From assembly GCA_016169945.1 (NCBI GenBank), contig JADLSH010000224.1, positions 176,259 to 240,258 of the forward strand: a DNA stretch of 64,000 nt, in the 5' to 3' direction. Both the position numbers and the translations under genes were made by a program. Each line of letters starts with the position of its first letter. The first letter of the stretch is position 1. This document shows, piece by piece, positions 21,891 through 33,228 of this stretch. Below the pieces are notes generated by a model. It searched no databases, was not told the DNA's origin, and saw only the letters and a program-made list of their open reading frames with translations. The stretch comes from Trachythela sp. YZ-2020 (taxonomy: Eukaryota; Cnidaria; Anthozoa; Malacalcyonacea; Clavulariidae).

Positions 21891-24190
21891 GTGATAGTTT
21901 TAAGTTATGACAGGACAAAATAATGCTTTTATGACTGCTCAACAAGTAGACAACACGAAGGAAGTTAGCTTTCAAGATACCAGCGCAAACGAAAAGCTTT
22001 TAACTAAAGAATGGTTCTGCTGCTCTTGAGGTCAAGAATAATGACAATATCTTGCTGTTCTACCTTCATGTAAAGCCATTGTGTACATTTGGCGCAAGTT
22101 TTTATCTTTATAATATTATACACTTGCGCTTTGTCAAAACAGTATGTCTATATATATTATTTATATTCCTCATTGTTCACTGCAATATACATACACAGTA
22201 TTTATTAGTTCTAAATTATAGAGCATATTTGTTTTGTGTATTTTTAAGATCCCAAAAGTCTTGCTACTATGTAGATTCATATTTGTATGTAGTTTAATTA
22301 AGATTGTACTGTACAGTAAACACTCCTGGAGTAAAATATAAATGAAAGGATATGCATTTGAGTATTGGATGTCAGCCCACTATTCCTCAAAGCACATTTA
22401 GTACATCTGTTCTGTCCAGACTGCAGAATTGGTCAATGCTGCACCTGAGATTTCTCAATGTAAACATGTTAGCACACCTGGGATATGCTTTCATATAAAC
22501 AATTTTTATACTCCTAATCTATCCCCTAAATTTCATTGTTTTTAATATCTATTTGGTCAATTTTGTGACCCTGACTGCTTCTTGACATGCCCTTGGAAAC
22601 AGTTTTGCAGCCTTGCCCCTAGATTTGTAGCTTCTGCACCACCAATACCTCATCAAGAACAGCCCTTGAACTCTCTAGCTGCAGGTGTCTTGTACCCAGG
22701 TGTCTTCATCAGTTGCTACATTGTTGTGTGACTGGGGCATATGATTGCTGTATTCAGAATTTTGAGGTGGCATAGCAAACCAAAGTGCCTAATTGTGAGG
22801 CAGATTTATAATATTATTTTATAATGGGTAGACTACCCCATCCATTATGCCTCTTGTTAACTTGTTAAGCAGCAATAAAAAAGCAAACCTTAATTTTGGC
22901 AAGGCCTTAAATCAGTTAGCCGCATATACATCAGTGCAAATACTGCAATACAATATAATGTATATTATTTGCACAGATATAGATCAGGGTTTACAGATCG
23001 AAAGCCTTATAGAGTGGTATTTTACATAAACAAAATAATGATAGGGTGTAATAATGTAATGTATTTTGTAAATACTGATTATTAATTGTAAATAAAACAA
23101 TTCCAATTGAAACAAAATTGCAATATTGTCTGGTACTGTTCATTTCTTGAGATAAGAACGTTCAAGGTACCAACACCTTGCACAAATCCCCTCTGTATTC
23201 AAAAGAGGAGATATACGATTCACGTCTGTATTCTCACGTCCATATTCTGTTGGGCTATTCTGCCCTGTCGACATGCTTTCAACTGATGTTTCACTGGTGG
23301 TATAAAACCTTATCAAACGCCGTGGCAGATGGCAGATATCGAGTCTTCAGATTATTTATAGTATTCTTGTGCTTTGCCAAAACACAATTGCATCGTTTAT
23401 TGAAGCAATGATATTTATTAAACTAGAAGATATATAAGCCAAGCTTTAGTCAATTCGTTATGTGTTTTGTCAGACCTTGTTGACCTTGTTATAGGCCGTC
23501 CTTCGCAGACTTTGTCGCACAAACTACAAGGAAATAACTTCTCTCCGTCAATTTTTTTAGCGCATCAGAAAATTGGGCAATAGCCATAGATACCTGAAAG
23601 TTAAACGGATCTTCGTATTCGAAGTACATGTAGGGCAAACGCTAATGTCAGGAAAGTTAGAAAGTATCCTCGTGTTGGCCTTCGTTTCCCCGTCGAAAAC
23701 TACATTATCCATTGTCAATATGCCTTACAAAGCCCTCGATATCTTCACAAAGCTCTAATGTTTCTATATTACGGAATCATCGCTATCAAAAAAACATTCA
23801 AACGATCAGAAAAAAGCTTATTTTTATTGGAAACCTGATATGAATTAAATACGTAACATTTTGTTTACAAATGTTTTGTACATCACTGGTGCAATTGAAA
23901 CGTGCAAAGATTTCCGGAAAGGACATTGTGAACTTTTATTGCACTTGGATCAGACCCACCCTCGAATACGCATCACAAGAATACGCATCAGCAATCTCCC
24001 CTCTTCGAGCGAAGAGAAGTGCTTTGTAAAAACCTGTTTACTAAAATAACATCAGACAGTAACCATAAACTTCGCACGTTACTACCTCCTAAATGATTTT
24101 TAATACAATGATTTTTTTATGTATATATTCAACTTGCAACTATACTTAAGCTTTTACCTTTATAGTTCATATCCTTGTAAGATCTACGTA
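21891..24190. other. No gene seen
   Basis: AT-rich sequence with several short plus-strand ORFs (22052-22297, 23178-23411, 23573-23758) that are hydrophobic or low in complexity and have no recognisable domain or splice logic. Confidence 0.45.
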
Positions 24191-24285
24191 ATTCAGCCTC
24201 CACGGCTGCAAGTAGTTTTCATTAAAACATCTATACATCTATCTATATGTAATATTTCTAGGAAATATATAATATTACAGCATAC

Positions 24286-24444
24286 CTGTGTGCCTGCCGC
24301 ATGCTTTGAAGATCGAAACCGCCGAATATTTACACTTGATTGCTCGTTATTATCGAACCCTTCATGATTGAATATCTGCCCCGATGTACTAGGAAGAAAT
24401 ATCATCCATAGAGCAAGAAAAACGATGTTAATAAAAGCTCCCAT
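24286..24444 (-). CDS. Signal-peptide exon, possible first exon of the convertase
   Basis: The minus strand has ATG at 24444-24442, then a 15-residue hydrophobic core (FINIVFLALWMIFLP), a small-residue cleavage region STSG|Q, and an acidic-to-basic stretch ending in SSKHAAGTQ at the donor CACAG|GTATGC. Length is 53 codons, phase 0. The strand and position (about 9.4 kb upstream of the RKKR exon) fit exon 1 of the secreted convertase, but the link is inferred and it could belong to another secreted protein. A second in-frame ATG lies 10 codons upstream because of a local 'agctcccatagcata' duplication. The later one is chosen because it gives a clean signal peptide. Confidence 0.45.
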
Positions 24445-24572
24445 AGCATACACACATAAAGCTCCCATAGCATATACTACTTGTACCACTCTGAAGTTGT
24501 ACCACTGTGAAGGTAGCCTCGGATTGGGCCTCAGATTCGGCCTCGGATTGAGCCTCATATTGGGCGACACAT
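24428..24572. repeat. Short tandem duplications at the candidate first exon
   Basis: A 15-bp segment AGCTCCCATAGCATA occurs twice (24436-24450 and 24460-24474), duplicating an ATG. Further right, 24513-24562 has about four units of the type GCCTCGGATTGG. Both are in or just upstream of the candidate signal-peptide exon. Confidence 0.65.
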
Positions 24573-24599
24573 TCAACTGCATTCAATCACTGAAAAGTA

Positions 24600-25285
24600 G
24601 ATTTTACGAAACTTAATTTCTAGCTAATGTTACGATACTTCTTGTTAAAACCAAGCAGTAACTTGAGCAGTATAACGTATCTATCCATCGCTTGGAGTAA
24701 ACGATGAAAACCATCCTCTTTGCAGGAGAAATTTAAGACGCTGTGCATAGTATGCGATTCCATATGCCACAGAATATTGAACTTTTATAATTAGAAAAGC
24801 ATTTGCAACTTGCAAGAAACAAGCACATAGTATTGTTCTGAAATTCCAATATATTGTAGATATTTAATGTTATTTTTTATATATGGAAGAGGCGAAACCA
24901 GGATTCATGATTAAAGTTTCAAACGTTCTCTGGTTTAAAATATTTATTATTTACGAGCTTTCGCCAGTCTGCAGTCTTCAACGGGTTGATTAAAATGAAT
25001 AACTAGGGTACCTGCAAGGTAGGGAATGCTGCGGAGACTGTTATTATTCCTTAGCTTCTTGAAACAAACATGCAAACAAATATGCAACACAAATTATATT
25101 CAGTAGACGGTAATTATTGGCATTGACCCAGTGGCTTGCGCGCTGTCAGTAGATGCATACCCTAGCATAGTTTGCAGGATGAGACAAGCTAAATATATCA
25201 CGAAACATGAAAGACATCAAATTTTGTAACATCTATTTCAAAATATCAATATTTTCCATGTATTGTTCTTCCACATGGAATCCGC
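24600..25285. other. No gene seen
   Basis: AT-rich sequence. No repeat, ORF or splice structure that I could support. Confidence 0.45.
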
Positions 25286-25443
25286 ATAGCCTCATCCGCA
25301 GGCAACTCTTGGGCAAAAAACTTGTAATGTAGCGAATATTATCGAATATCGAATATTATCCAATGTGAAGAACAGTAAATTCGATAATATTCGCTACATT
25401 ACAAGTTTTTTTCCCCAAGAGTTGCCTGCGGAGGAGGCTAGAA
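25286..25443. mobile_element. Foldback element with ~60-bp inverted arms
   Basis: TAGCCTCATCCGCAGGCAAC starts the left arm. It continues through AACTTGTAATGTAGCGAAT and is answered by the reverse complement ending GTTGCCTGCGGAGGAGGCTA. The arms match except for a few bases and enclose about 35 bp. Foldback MITE or a very young inverted duplication. No coding. Confidence 0.75.
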
Positions 25444-25953
25444 TCCCCACATGAAACCCATGTTTACTGCAATGAGTGACACTGCCACGCAAGGAAATTT
25501 GCATATTTTTGTAGTGTATAAAAGCGTTAAAAATATATACATGTGCGCAAAGCTATAAAACGAAAGCGTTGTTCCATCATTCTGTTCTTACTTTGCTGGA
25601 TTATGCCTGGATATGCCGTGAGTCACCTACATGTAAAGCACAACTCATTTCAACTCATTGTCATTCGAATATTTGTCTTAGTGCGCGCAGAACTGAGACC
25701 CTGTCTGTTCTGACAATAATATGTGAACGCGACTAGACACAAATATTAAGTCCATTGTAAAATAGGAATAAAAACATATTTCTATGCCTACAGTAGCCTA
25801 TTTAATAGGTCAAACCTTGCACAAATCAGCAAGAGAAAGCAAACGCGAATGGATAGAAAAACCTTTTAAAGACATCTCTATGTAAGACTTCCATGCTTTA
25901 CAGCACTAACAGCTCAAGCAAAGTCGATAGCACATTAGCAGAATATATAGTTA

Positions 25954-26326
25954 ATGATCCAAGCACATTATATATTAAAATTCACCGGTAATTAAATTAA
26001 ACACACGCCAAATTTGTGGGAGAACGGGTTCGGGGTGAAGACTGAAGTGAACCAATATTTATACTCTGGTCAACCCAAAGACTCATTCTAGCCTTATGTT
26101 TTCATCCCGCGGGTGTATACATGAGACCCGCTAGGAGAGACTAAATGCCCTAGGGGTAAAAACCCCGATAGAGCCCTGCCATCAAGGTTGCGACCCTCTC
26201 CGACATTACCTGAACCAATGGGTGATAATCCCCTTGGACAGTCCTTACGATTCGACTGATTATATTTCCATGAAATAATCTGAGTCTATGGGCAATGAAG
26301 TTGACCATTTGGAACACTTCAACCCC
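25954..26326. repeat. 373-bp direct repeat, copy A
   Basis: Nearly identical to 26932-27305. It begins AATGATCCAAGCACAT and ends GGAACACTTCAACCCC. It includes CCTAGGGGTAAAAACCCC and CCCGCGGGTGTATACATGAGACCCGC, short hairpins unlike the AT-rich surroundings. No known repeat family recognised. Confidence 0.85.
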
Positions 26327-26617
26327 GAACCAAAGCTTTATTTGACATCAACAAGTTTAGATATATACAACATGATCATTGATTCACAGCAATAAAATTG
26401 TTCGTGTTTTCCTCTTGGATTTATTATCCAGCATAACTAAAGCAAGACCACATCCAGCATAACGACACAGCAAGAACATTTCCAGCGATACGATAGAATT
26501 GATCGTTTGTTCCTCTTGGATTACCCTGCATGAAAATAACTATATAATGAGATAGATAAATATATCGTCCATTAGATTAGTTCCTCCAACATGTAAAATA
26601 GAAGGGTGGGTGGGTGG

Positions 26618-26931
26618 AAATTTTTATTCTTGCAGAATTTCGTGTTTATTCAGTTGAAACATTCGGCAAAGTGACACGCTTGACGTTATATAGCGCGCTT
26701 TACATATGGTCATTGAAATATGATTGGCAATAGAGTCATTCGATTGGCTGAGCAAATTGCATTCGTATTGCACGTGTCCGGACAACTTTGAACTTTGATC
26801 AGAGATATTTTGTTGTGAATTTAGTGGGTGTTGACAGGCTTTTCCCACTTGTTGTATAGCAAAACGAACCTCAAGTTAATGTGTTGTCTCATTAACTTAA
26901 ATTTATACATTGTGATCTATAAATTGGCTTT
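26618..26931. repeat. ~310-bp dispersed repeat, copy 1
   Basis: Virtually identical to 29304-29617. Both copies run from AAATTTTTATTCTTGCAG to ATAAATTGGCTTT. On the minus strand it has a TATATAAC box about 70 bp before AATAAA signals, as in a solo LTR or a small retroelement. Copy 1 ends exactly where the 373-bp copy B starts. No target duplication is evident. Confidence 0.8.
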
Positions 26932-27305
26932 AATGATCCAAGCACATTATATATTAAAATTCACCGGTAATTAAATTAAACACACGCCAAATTTGTGGGA
27001 GAACGGGTTCGGGGTGAAGACTGAAGTGAACCAATATTTATACTCTGGTCAACCCAAAGACTCATTCTAGCCTTATGTTTTCATCCCGCGGGTGTATACA
27101 TGAGACCCGCTAGGAGAGACTAAATGCCCTAGGGGTAAAAACCCCGATAGAGCCCTGCCATCAAGGTTGCGACCCTCTCCGACATTACCTGAACCAATGG
27201 GTGATAATCCCCTTGGACAGTCCTTACGATTCGACTGATTATATTTCCATGAAATAATCTGAGTCTATGGGCAATGAAGTTGACCATTTGGAACACTTCA
27301 ACCCC
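26932..27305. repeat. 373-bp direct repeat, copy B
   Basis: Second copy of 25954-26326, essentially identical, starting at AATGATCC directly after the 310-bp repeat. The two copies are 978 bp apart, so the layout is repeat A - 605 bp - repeat B. This could be terminal direct repeats around an insert or a tandem duplication. Confidence 0.85.
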
Positions 27306-29303
27306 ACAAATACACTGCAAGTGTATTCCCCATAGACGAAGAAACCCATCTCCCACAAAGCTGTAGTCATAGAGAAGACAGCTTTTGCCTGATGATAGTT
27401 GACTTCCATTTGAGCATTACCATCACTCATACTACAGCTGAGATGTCAGGGAGGCCAGGAAAAACCTGCAGTACAGGAAACCTGGATGGGGCCCAAGACA
27501 TACAGCAGCTCCCCCACGAAGCTTTTTATCTCACAAATTCATAATTGGAGTGTTGGTAACACGACCAACAGAGCTGACTAACAAGGCATGTAATTGTTTG
27601 TTTTGTTATTTTCTATTTTATTTAATTATTTATTTTTTAATTCATCTGACGTAACAATCTGGTATATGTAACTCGGAGCTATACGATAAAAGGTCTCTAC
27701 ATTTGAACAGCACAGGTTCAGTATACAGAGAATGTGATTGAATAATTGAATTACATACATTATAAACAAGCAAACAGATTTGTGTATCATATTATTCATA
27801 TATAAGGTTCATTTGACCCCCGATTATCCGAGATTTGTTTTCTAAAGGTTAACATTAAATTGGCACCAACTGTATTTCCCTAAACTGTGATAACCGTGGT
27901 GTATGTAGTATATCGACTCAAGCTTGAACACAACTGAACAGTGAAAGCAGTCGCATGCATGTTGAGATTTGCACGAGCTAATATGAAATATTATCTGAAC
28001 ATAGTCTACAATGTTGGTAGTACTATGTAGTATATAAAGAAATTGCAATCTGAAAATAAAATATAATGAACTGCCACATTATTTCCATGATATCTTTTAG
28101 TAACTTTGACAACAAGCTTAGCCTTTGACTTAACTGCATATACCAATAGAATCAAGTAGGTTAATATACAGTGGTGGACATTTGGTGAAATATTGGGGTA
28201 CTGACTTAGGTTGCCAACATACAGCCACCCTTTTGTTGCTGCAAATCTGAGTTCTTAAAACATTTTGGCCTAAATTACATGAAAATTTTAATTAAATTAT
28301 AGCCTATCAAGGCTTTCCTGGTTGAAAATCATTGATGTAACTTTCTTACATACAGTTAATCAGCTATAATTCAAAGACTTTGACCTTGCTGTCAGTAGAA
28401 GTGGTGCCTACCAGGAATTAGATATATTGACAATGAGACAATGCCAGTGCGACATATACTGCTCAAATTGGACATACCGTCCTGTTAACCCAAATTATAT
28501 AATTATAATGGCAAGATGGCAATAATCCTGAACAACTAATAGACGTTCACGTGAACATACGCCAACGCACGCTCGAGTGCACGTGTCATAATTCCGAACC
28601 AAATTTTGACAACTGAACACTGAACTATATTTTATCGTAGTATTTAATATTCATTAACAAAATACGTGTTGCCGATTTAACGATAATGGTATTCTTTTCT
28701 ATAGCCGTAAAATGTTACGGTAAATACAAATATTTTCAGGCCCCGAGGCAAGGATTAAACTTTGGACATCAATATAACAATAGGATATATTACAGAGATA
28801 TATCATGTTATAATTTATACAATATGGTACCAGAATACTATGATATCGAATGGCAATTGAGAGATATACTAAAATTGGTTGAAAAGAAATATACCATTCG
28901 TTTGAGTCAGTTGCTGGCAATACTTACGACGCCCCGCATGGGCCACATGCGAGGCAACCATTGTGTTATATTCAGCCATAGTTCAGCACGTCGTGTTCGT
29001 CGGATCTGTTGACTGGTTGGCGTCTGTCCGTACTAACTTTATAGCGGAATTGGGCTGGCATATTTCTTGGATCATGGGAGGAATAATACCACAACTGTCA
29101 TGCTTGCTCTGCATCAGTGAGTTCTGATTGTAGATATAAAACCACGTCGTTATTCACCATGCTGCCCGTCGTTCGCATTAATCTTGTTGGGTCTAGTTCT
29201 TGAGCCAAAGGAGGTCTCGCATCGACATATTTAGCATTCGAATCGCCTATTAAGTTCTCGCACCGTCCATAACACCGTCCAAAGCACTTCGCATATTATG
29301 TAA
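27306..29303. other. No gene seen; one GC-richer segment
   Basis: Between the repeats I see only short ORFs. Segment 27306-27530 is more GC-rich than its surroundings and, on the minus strand, reads EVNYHQAKAVFSMTTALWEM, which I do not recognise. The rest is AT-rich. Confidence 0.4.
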
Positions 29304-29617
29304 ATTTTTATTCTTGCAGAATTTCGTGTTTATTCAGTTGAAACATTCGGCAAAGTGACACGCTTGACGTTATATAGCGCGCTTTACATATGGTCATTGA
29401 AATATGATTGGCAATAGAGTCATTCGATTGGCTGAGCAAATTGCATTCGTATTGCACGTGTCCGGACAACTTTGAACTTTGATCAGAGATATTTTGTTGT
29501 GAATTTAGTGGGTGTTGACAGGCTTTTCCCACTTGTTGTATAGCAAAACGAACCTCAAGTTAATGTGTTGTCTCATTAACTTAAATTTATACATTGTGAT
29601 CTATAAATTGGCTTTTA
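29304..29617. repeat. ~310-bp dispersed repeat, copy 2
   Basis: Second copy of 26618-26931 in the same orientation. The flanks differ, so its borders are defined by the comparison. Confidence 0.8.
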
Positions 29618-30120
29618 TATATAAACAGACACTGAATCTAGCTGCGATCGATTGTGTGCTTTCAGCGTTTCATGACATAGATATATAAATTGAGATTGCC
29701 AACTTTCCAAAAAGGAGTAAACAAATGTAAACGTAACATATAAACAAAAGACAAAATATCTTACCTTGAATGGTCAAAATAGACTTGAAAAAGCTTTAGA
29801 AATTCGATAACAATTCGAAGATTCCGTCCGTCAAAATCGAAAAGCACATGGAACTGAGCGAATTTGTGTTCTGCGCATATCAAGAGCGCACGACCACAAT
29901 TCCACGCGCTAAATAAAATTTACTTCAAAACCCCCTCTCTGCACATATTAGGCTGCTGCTACGCTCGCTCGCTTCAGGCTCGCTCGCTCCGCAGCAATAA
30001 CAAATAACAGTGGTTTACAATTACACAAAACAAATAAACTGACAAAAGACACAGTGACAGTTCCGCCTACGTGAAAAGATGAATAATTATTTACATTGAT
30101 GTAGTATATATATAGATAGT
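29618..30120. other. No gene seen
   Basis: Intergenic. Around 29945-30000 is a GC-rich CGCTCGCTCGCTTCAGGCTCGCTCGCTCC direct-repeat patch. The last about 45 bp belong to the tail of the Penelope-like element. Confidence 0.4.
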
Positions 30121-30121
30121 T

Positions 30122-30496
30122 TTAAATGTTTTTAAGTAAGAACATATATTGTTTTGGTAAGTGTTTTGCATTATTGTCTGCGTTTTTCGTACTTGCAGTA
30201 TGCCAAGACTCCAAAGTTGATCTGTGTCGATAACTGGCTGTGTCTATAATTTTCCCGTTAGGAAAATCAATTCGGTGATCATTTGCCCACGCATGATTGG
30301 AAATATTAGATCCGTTTTTGCAGTTTTTCACATTCCGTTCGTGTTCTTTTCTTCGTGTTTTAAACGCTCTTCCTGTCTCGCCAATATAGCTCCACGTGCA
30401 ATCAGTGCAATTTATCTGGTAAATCACATTTGTCTGATCTTCTGACGATGGTCTGTCTTTAATGGAGGGGAACATTTGTTCAAGTGTGCGGAGAGG
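30122..30496 (-). pseudogene. Penelope-like element: GIY-YIG endonuclease part
   Basis: The minus strand reads VIYQINCTDCTWSYIGETGR, then FKTRRKEHERNVKN, NHAWANDHRIDF and ESWHT, ending LLKNI. This is the GIY-YIG endonuclease domain of Penelope-like elements (YxI...YIGET, conserved R and H). It continues the RT part at 31212-32003, and the two are separated only by the 697-bp insert. When intact this protein nicks target DNA during insertion. Confidence 0.85.
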
Positions 30497-31211
30497 TTTT
30501 GTGGTAAAAACAATATATTATCCTACCATGAATAAATCATATCATAAACAGTAATATCCTTCCCCTCGCCAGCTATCAAATAAATTTGACTCCCGCCCTT
30601 GGGACACTGGAAGGCGGCTTAAAAGGAGGAAGGACCAGACTGAAACAAGAAAAATGACACTTTATACAAGAAACAACAATATAGAATGATACAACGAGAT
30701 GTAACTAAAAAAAGCCTAAATTAATACACAAACGTAGGTTAGCTAAATGTATCAATAAAGAGTCGTTTATCACAATACACATAATTCAAACAATATAGTG
30801 TTGTTCACGTAATGAATACGATGTTAGATAATGCTTTCTATAAATAAATGATATGATCACATGATAAAGAAGCCATGCGTTAAGGGTACCTATTAAATAA
30901 CAAGGATTTTAAGTGTAAACACTGTATAGTTTAAGGACACCCCTTCAAACAATATAATCTCATAAAACCCGCGGAGCGAAAGCCCACAACGAATAAGATC
31001 CTACCATTACGGTAGATACGTTAACCAGAATGAACATAGGCGTAAGCATAATCATTCACCAATCGAAGTACGCAAATGAAATAATAAGATAAAAACAATA
31101 TATTATCCTACCATGAATAAATCATATCATAAACAGTAATATCCTTCCCCTCGCCAGCTATCAAATAAATTTGACTCCAGCCCTTGGGACACTGGAAGGC
31201 GGTTTTGTGGT
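30497..31211. mobile_element. 697-bp insert with 112-bp terminal direct repeats
   Basis: TTTTGTGGT occurs at both borders (30497-30505 and 31203-31211) as a 9-bp target duplication. The insert opens and closes with the same 112-bp sequence (30506-30617 and 31091-31202), starting AAAAACAATATATTATCC and ending GACACTGGAAGGCGG. The inner 473 bp holds no ORF. Removing it rejoins the Penelope-like reading frame. It resembles a miniature LTR (TRIM-like) element or a 1.2-copy tandem of a 585-bp monomer. I saw no clear primer-binding site or polypurine tract in either direction. Confidence 0.8.
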
Positions 31212-32003
31212 AGTTCGGATGTCATAGGGTTTCAGGAGTCGTTTCAGTGGTTCAGTTAGGCCTTTAATATAAGGAAGGACGGCATAGTTGTAGTTGCTCT
31301 TCGGTTCCACAACATCAAAAAACATGTGTACAAGCTCTTCAGGTGGTGGCACTCTGTTCTGCCGCATAACACGGTTACTTTCCACTTGTTGAAGGAATTT
31401 CTTGGGGTATCCATTTGATATTAAGGTGTTAGTTACATGTTTGTGTTCTTGTTGTTTCCCTTCGTTTGTACTCGGTAATGTTGCTGCTCTATGTAAAAGA
31501 GTTTGTGCCGTGCTAACTTTGTGTTGTTTGTCATGATGTGAGTTGTAGTCTAAGTATCTGTCAGTGTGTGTAGGTTTACGGTATACATTAATAGAAAGAG
31601 ATCCGTTATCACGTGTAATTAACGCGTCTAAAAATGAAAGTTTTCCGTTAAGTTCATGTTCAATTGTAAAACTAATATGTGGGTCGATAGAATTAAGTAA
31701 ATTAAAAAAGTTAGTCAGCGCATGTTTTTTGATGATGGCAAAGACATCATCTACATAACGAAACCATCTCTTAGGTGGTACAGTTGATTGGCTATGCGCA
31801 GAGTCCTCAATTTCCTCCATACAGAGGTTAGCCACAATAGGGCTGACGGGACTACCCATAGCACAACCATGGATTTGTTTGTAAGTCTTGTTATTAAAAT
31901 TAAAATAACTATTGGTCAGCGTATAACGTAAAAATCTGATAATGTCGTCAATTAATAATTTAGTTCTGTGTTGTAGCGTTTCGTCTTTATTGCAAAAATG
32001 GAT
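31212..32003 (-). pseudogene. Penelope-like element: reverse transcriptase part
   Basis: The minus strand has an open frame from about 32003 with LIDDIIRFLRYTLTNSYF, then QIHGCAMGSPVSPIVANLCM, RYVDDVFAII (catalytic YVDD), LSFLDALI, INVYRKPTHTDRYLDY and YPKKFLQQVESNRV. These are the RT palm and thumb of Penelope-like elements. The N-terminal part is missing and the frame ends at the insert. The catalytic YxDD is intact. Confidence 0.88.
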
Positions 32004-32260
32004 CTAACTGCAAAAACGGATCTAACATTTCCAATCATGCGTGGGCAAATGATCACCGAATTGATTTTCCTAACGGGAAAATTATAGACACAGCCAGTTA
32101 TCGACACAGATCAACTTTGGAATCTTGGCATACTGCAAGTACGAAAAACGCAGACAATAATGCAAAACACTTACCAGAACAATATAGGTTCTTACTTAAA
32201 AACATTTAAAACTATATCTATATATACTACATCAATGTAAATAATTATTCATCTTTTCAC
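32004..32260 (+). mobile_element. Inverted tail of the Penelope-like element
   Basis: Reverse-complement copy of 30073-30320. It reads NHAWANDHRIDFPNGKII and ESWHTAST on the plus strand and continues into the same 3' non-coding sequence (AAATAATTATTCATCTTTTC). So a second 3' fragment abuts the 5'-truncated RT head-on. Inverted, partly tandem copies are common for Penelope-like insertions. Confidence 0.85.
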
Positions 32261-33228
32261 ATCTCAGGTGCATTAATGCCTGGCTCCAATTTCGTAAGGA
32301 GTGGGAAAATAGAATACATGGATATGTACAAAACTATTATCACGGAACCTTTTGCTCTTATACTGCAATGTTGTAATTAGAAACTTGAAGATTATGCCAC
32401 TGGTATGAAAATATTGCTGTGAATACAACAATGTCTCGCTCAATGTCAATATAATTTGCACTAAAACGATCGTTCCAGATTAAAATGTTTACAAGTCTAA
32501 TTGTAGGACCAAAGTTGGCTGTATTCTAGGCAAAATCTACGTATTAACGACCCACATTAACGTTGTCTTATGCGTCGACAAGTCCAACGTGTTTTTCGCG
32601 TGATGAATTCGCGCACGCCATGATAATTATAGCCCCCTGCCGTGAAACAAAATATTATGAAATACAACTACTTGACTAATAAACCATTTGCAAGTGCATT
32701 CAAATAATATGCTTGGAATCTGACAAGATAAGTAAAATATGATAAGTATAGATCAATGCGAACAAGAAATGTGCAAATATTACTGTTTTTCATTTATATA
32801 TTGAACAAAATATTCGACACGAGTGCAGTCTTTATAGGATATTATATTTCCAACAACAACATTAATTGCTCCCTTAATTAAGAGTTTAAGAGAAATATGT
32901 CACACTTAAACATCACCACCCAACAAAAGTTTGAATCAACAATACGCTGGGTATTTATTTGTATTTCAAATGGTTTTTTTCTGTGGGAAACTATAAAGAG
33001 GAATCACAAATCGGTGCTGAATTATTCAGACATAAACGCGCAATAGCGAGCTTTATATAATCAAAGTTCAAAGGCATATTTAATATAATATATTAAACTA
33101 TAAAACGGCCAATTTTACGCGAAAACCTAATAGTTTACTCCTCCCTGCTGGTTTTTATAATCTAAGCTAATCCAATAGCTCATATTTATTGAATTTCAGT
33201 TTCATGAATACTTAATATAGCTGTCAAG
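32261..33228. other. No gene seen (possible LINE 5' region)
   Basis: AT-rich sequence with no exon visible. The last few hundred bases could be the 5' untranslated region of the LINE that starts at 33229. Confidence 0.35.

Noticed and set aside
24368..24616. Plus-strand ORF with LGLGLRFGLGLSLIL
   Set aside because: Reads the GCCTCGGATTGG minisatellite in the wrong frame; an artefact of the repeat.
26100..26220. Hairpin-rich part of repeat A considered as a tRNA-derived SINE head
   Set aside because: GGTTCGGGG near 26026 resembles a B box, but no A box or cloverleaf could be drawn.
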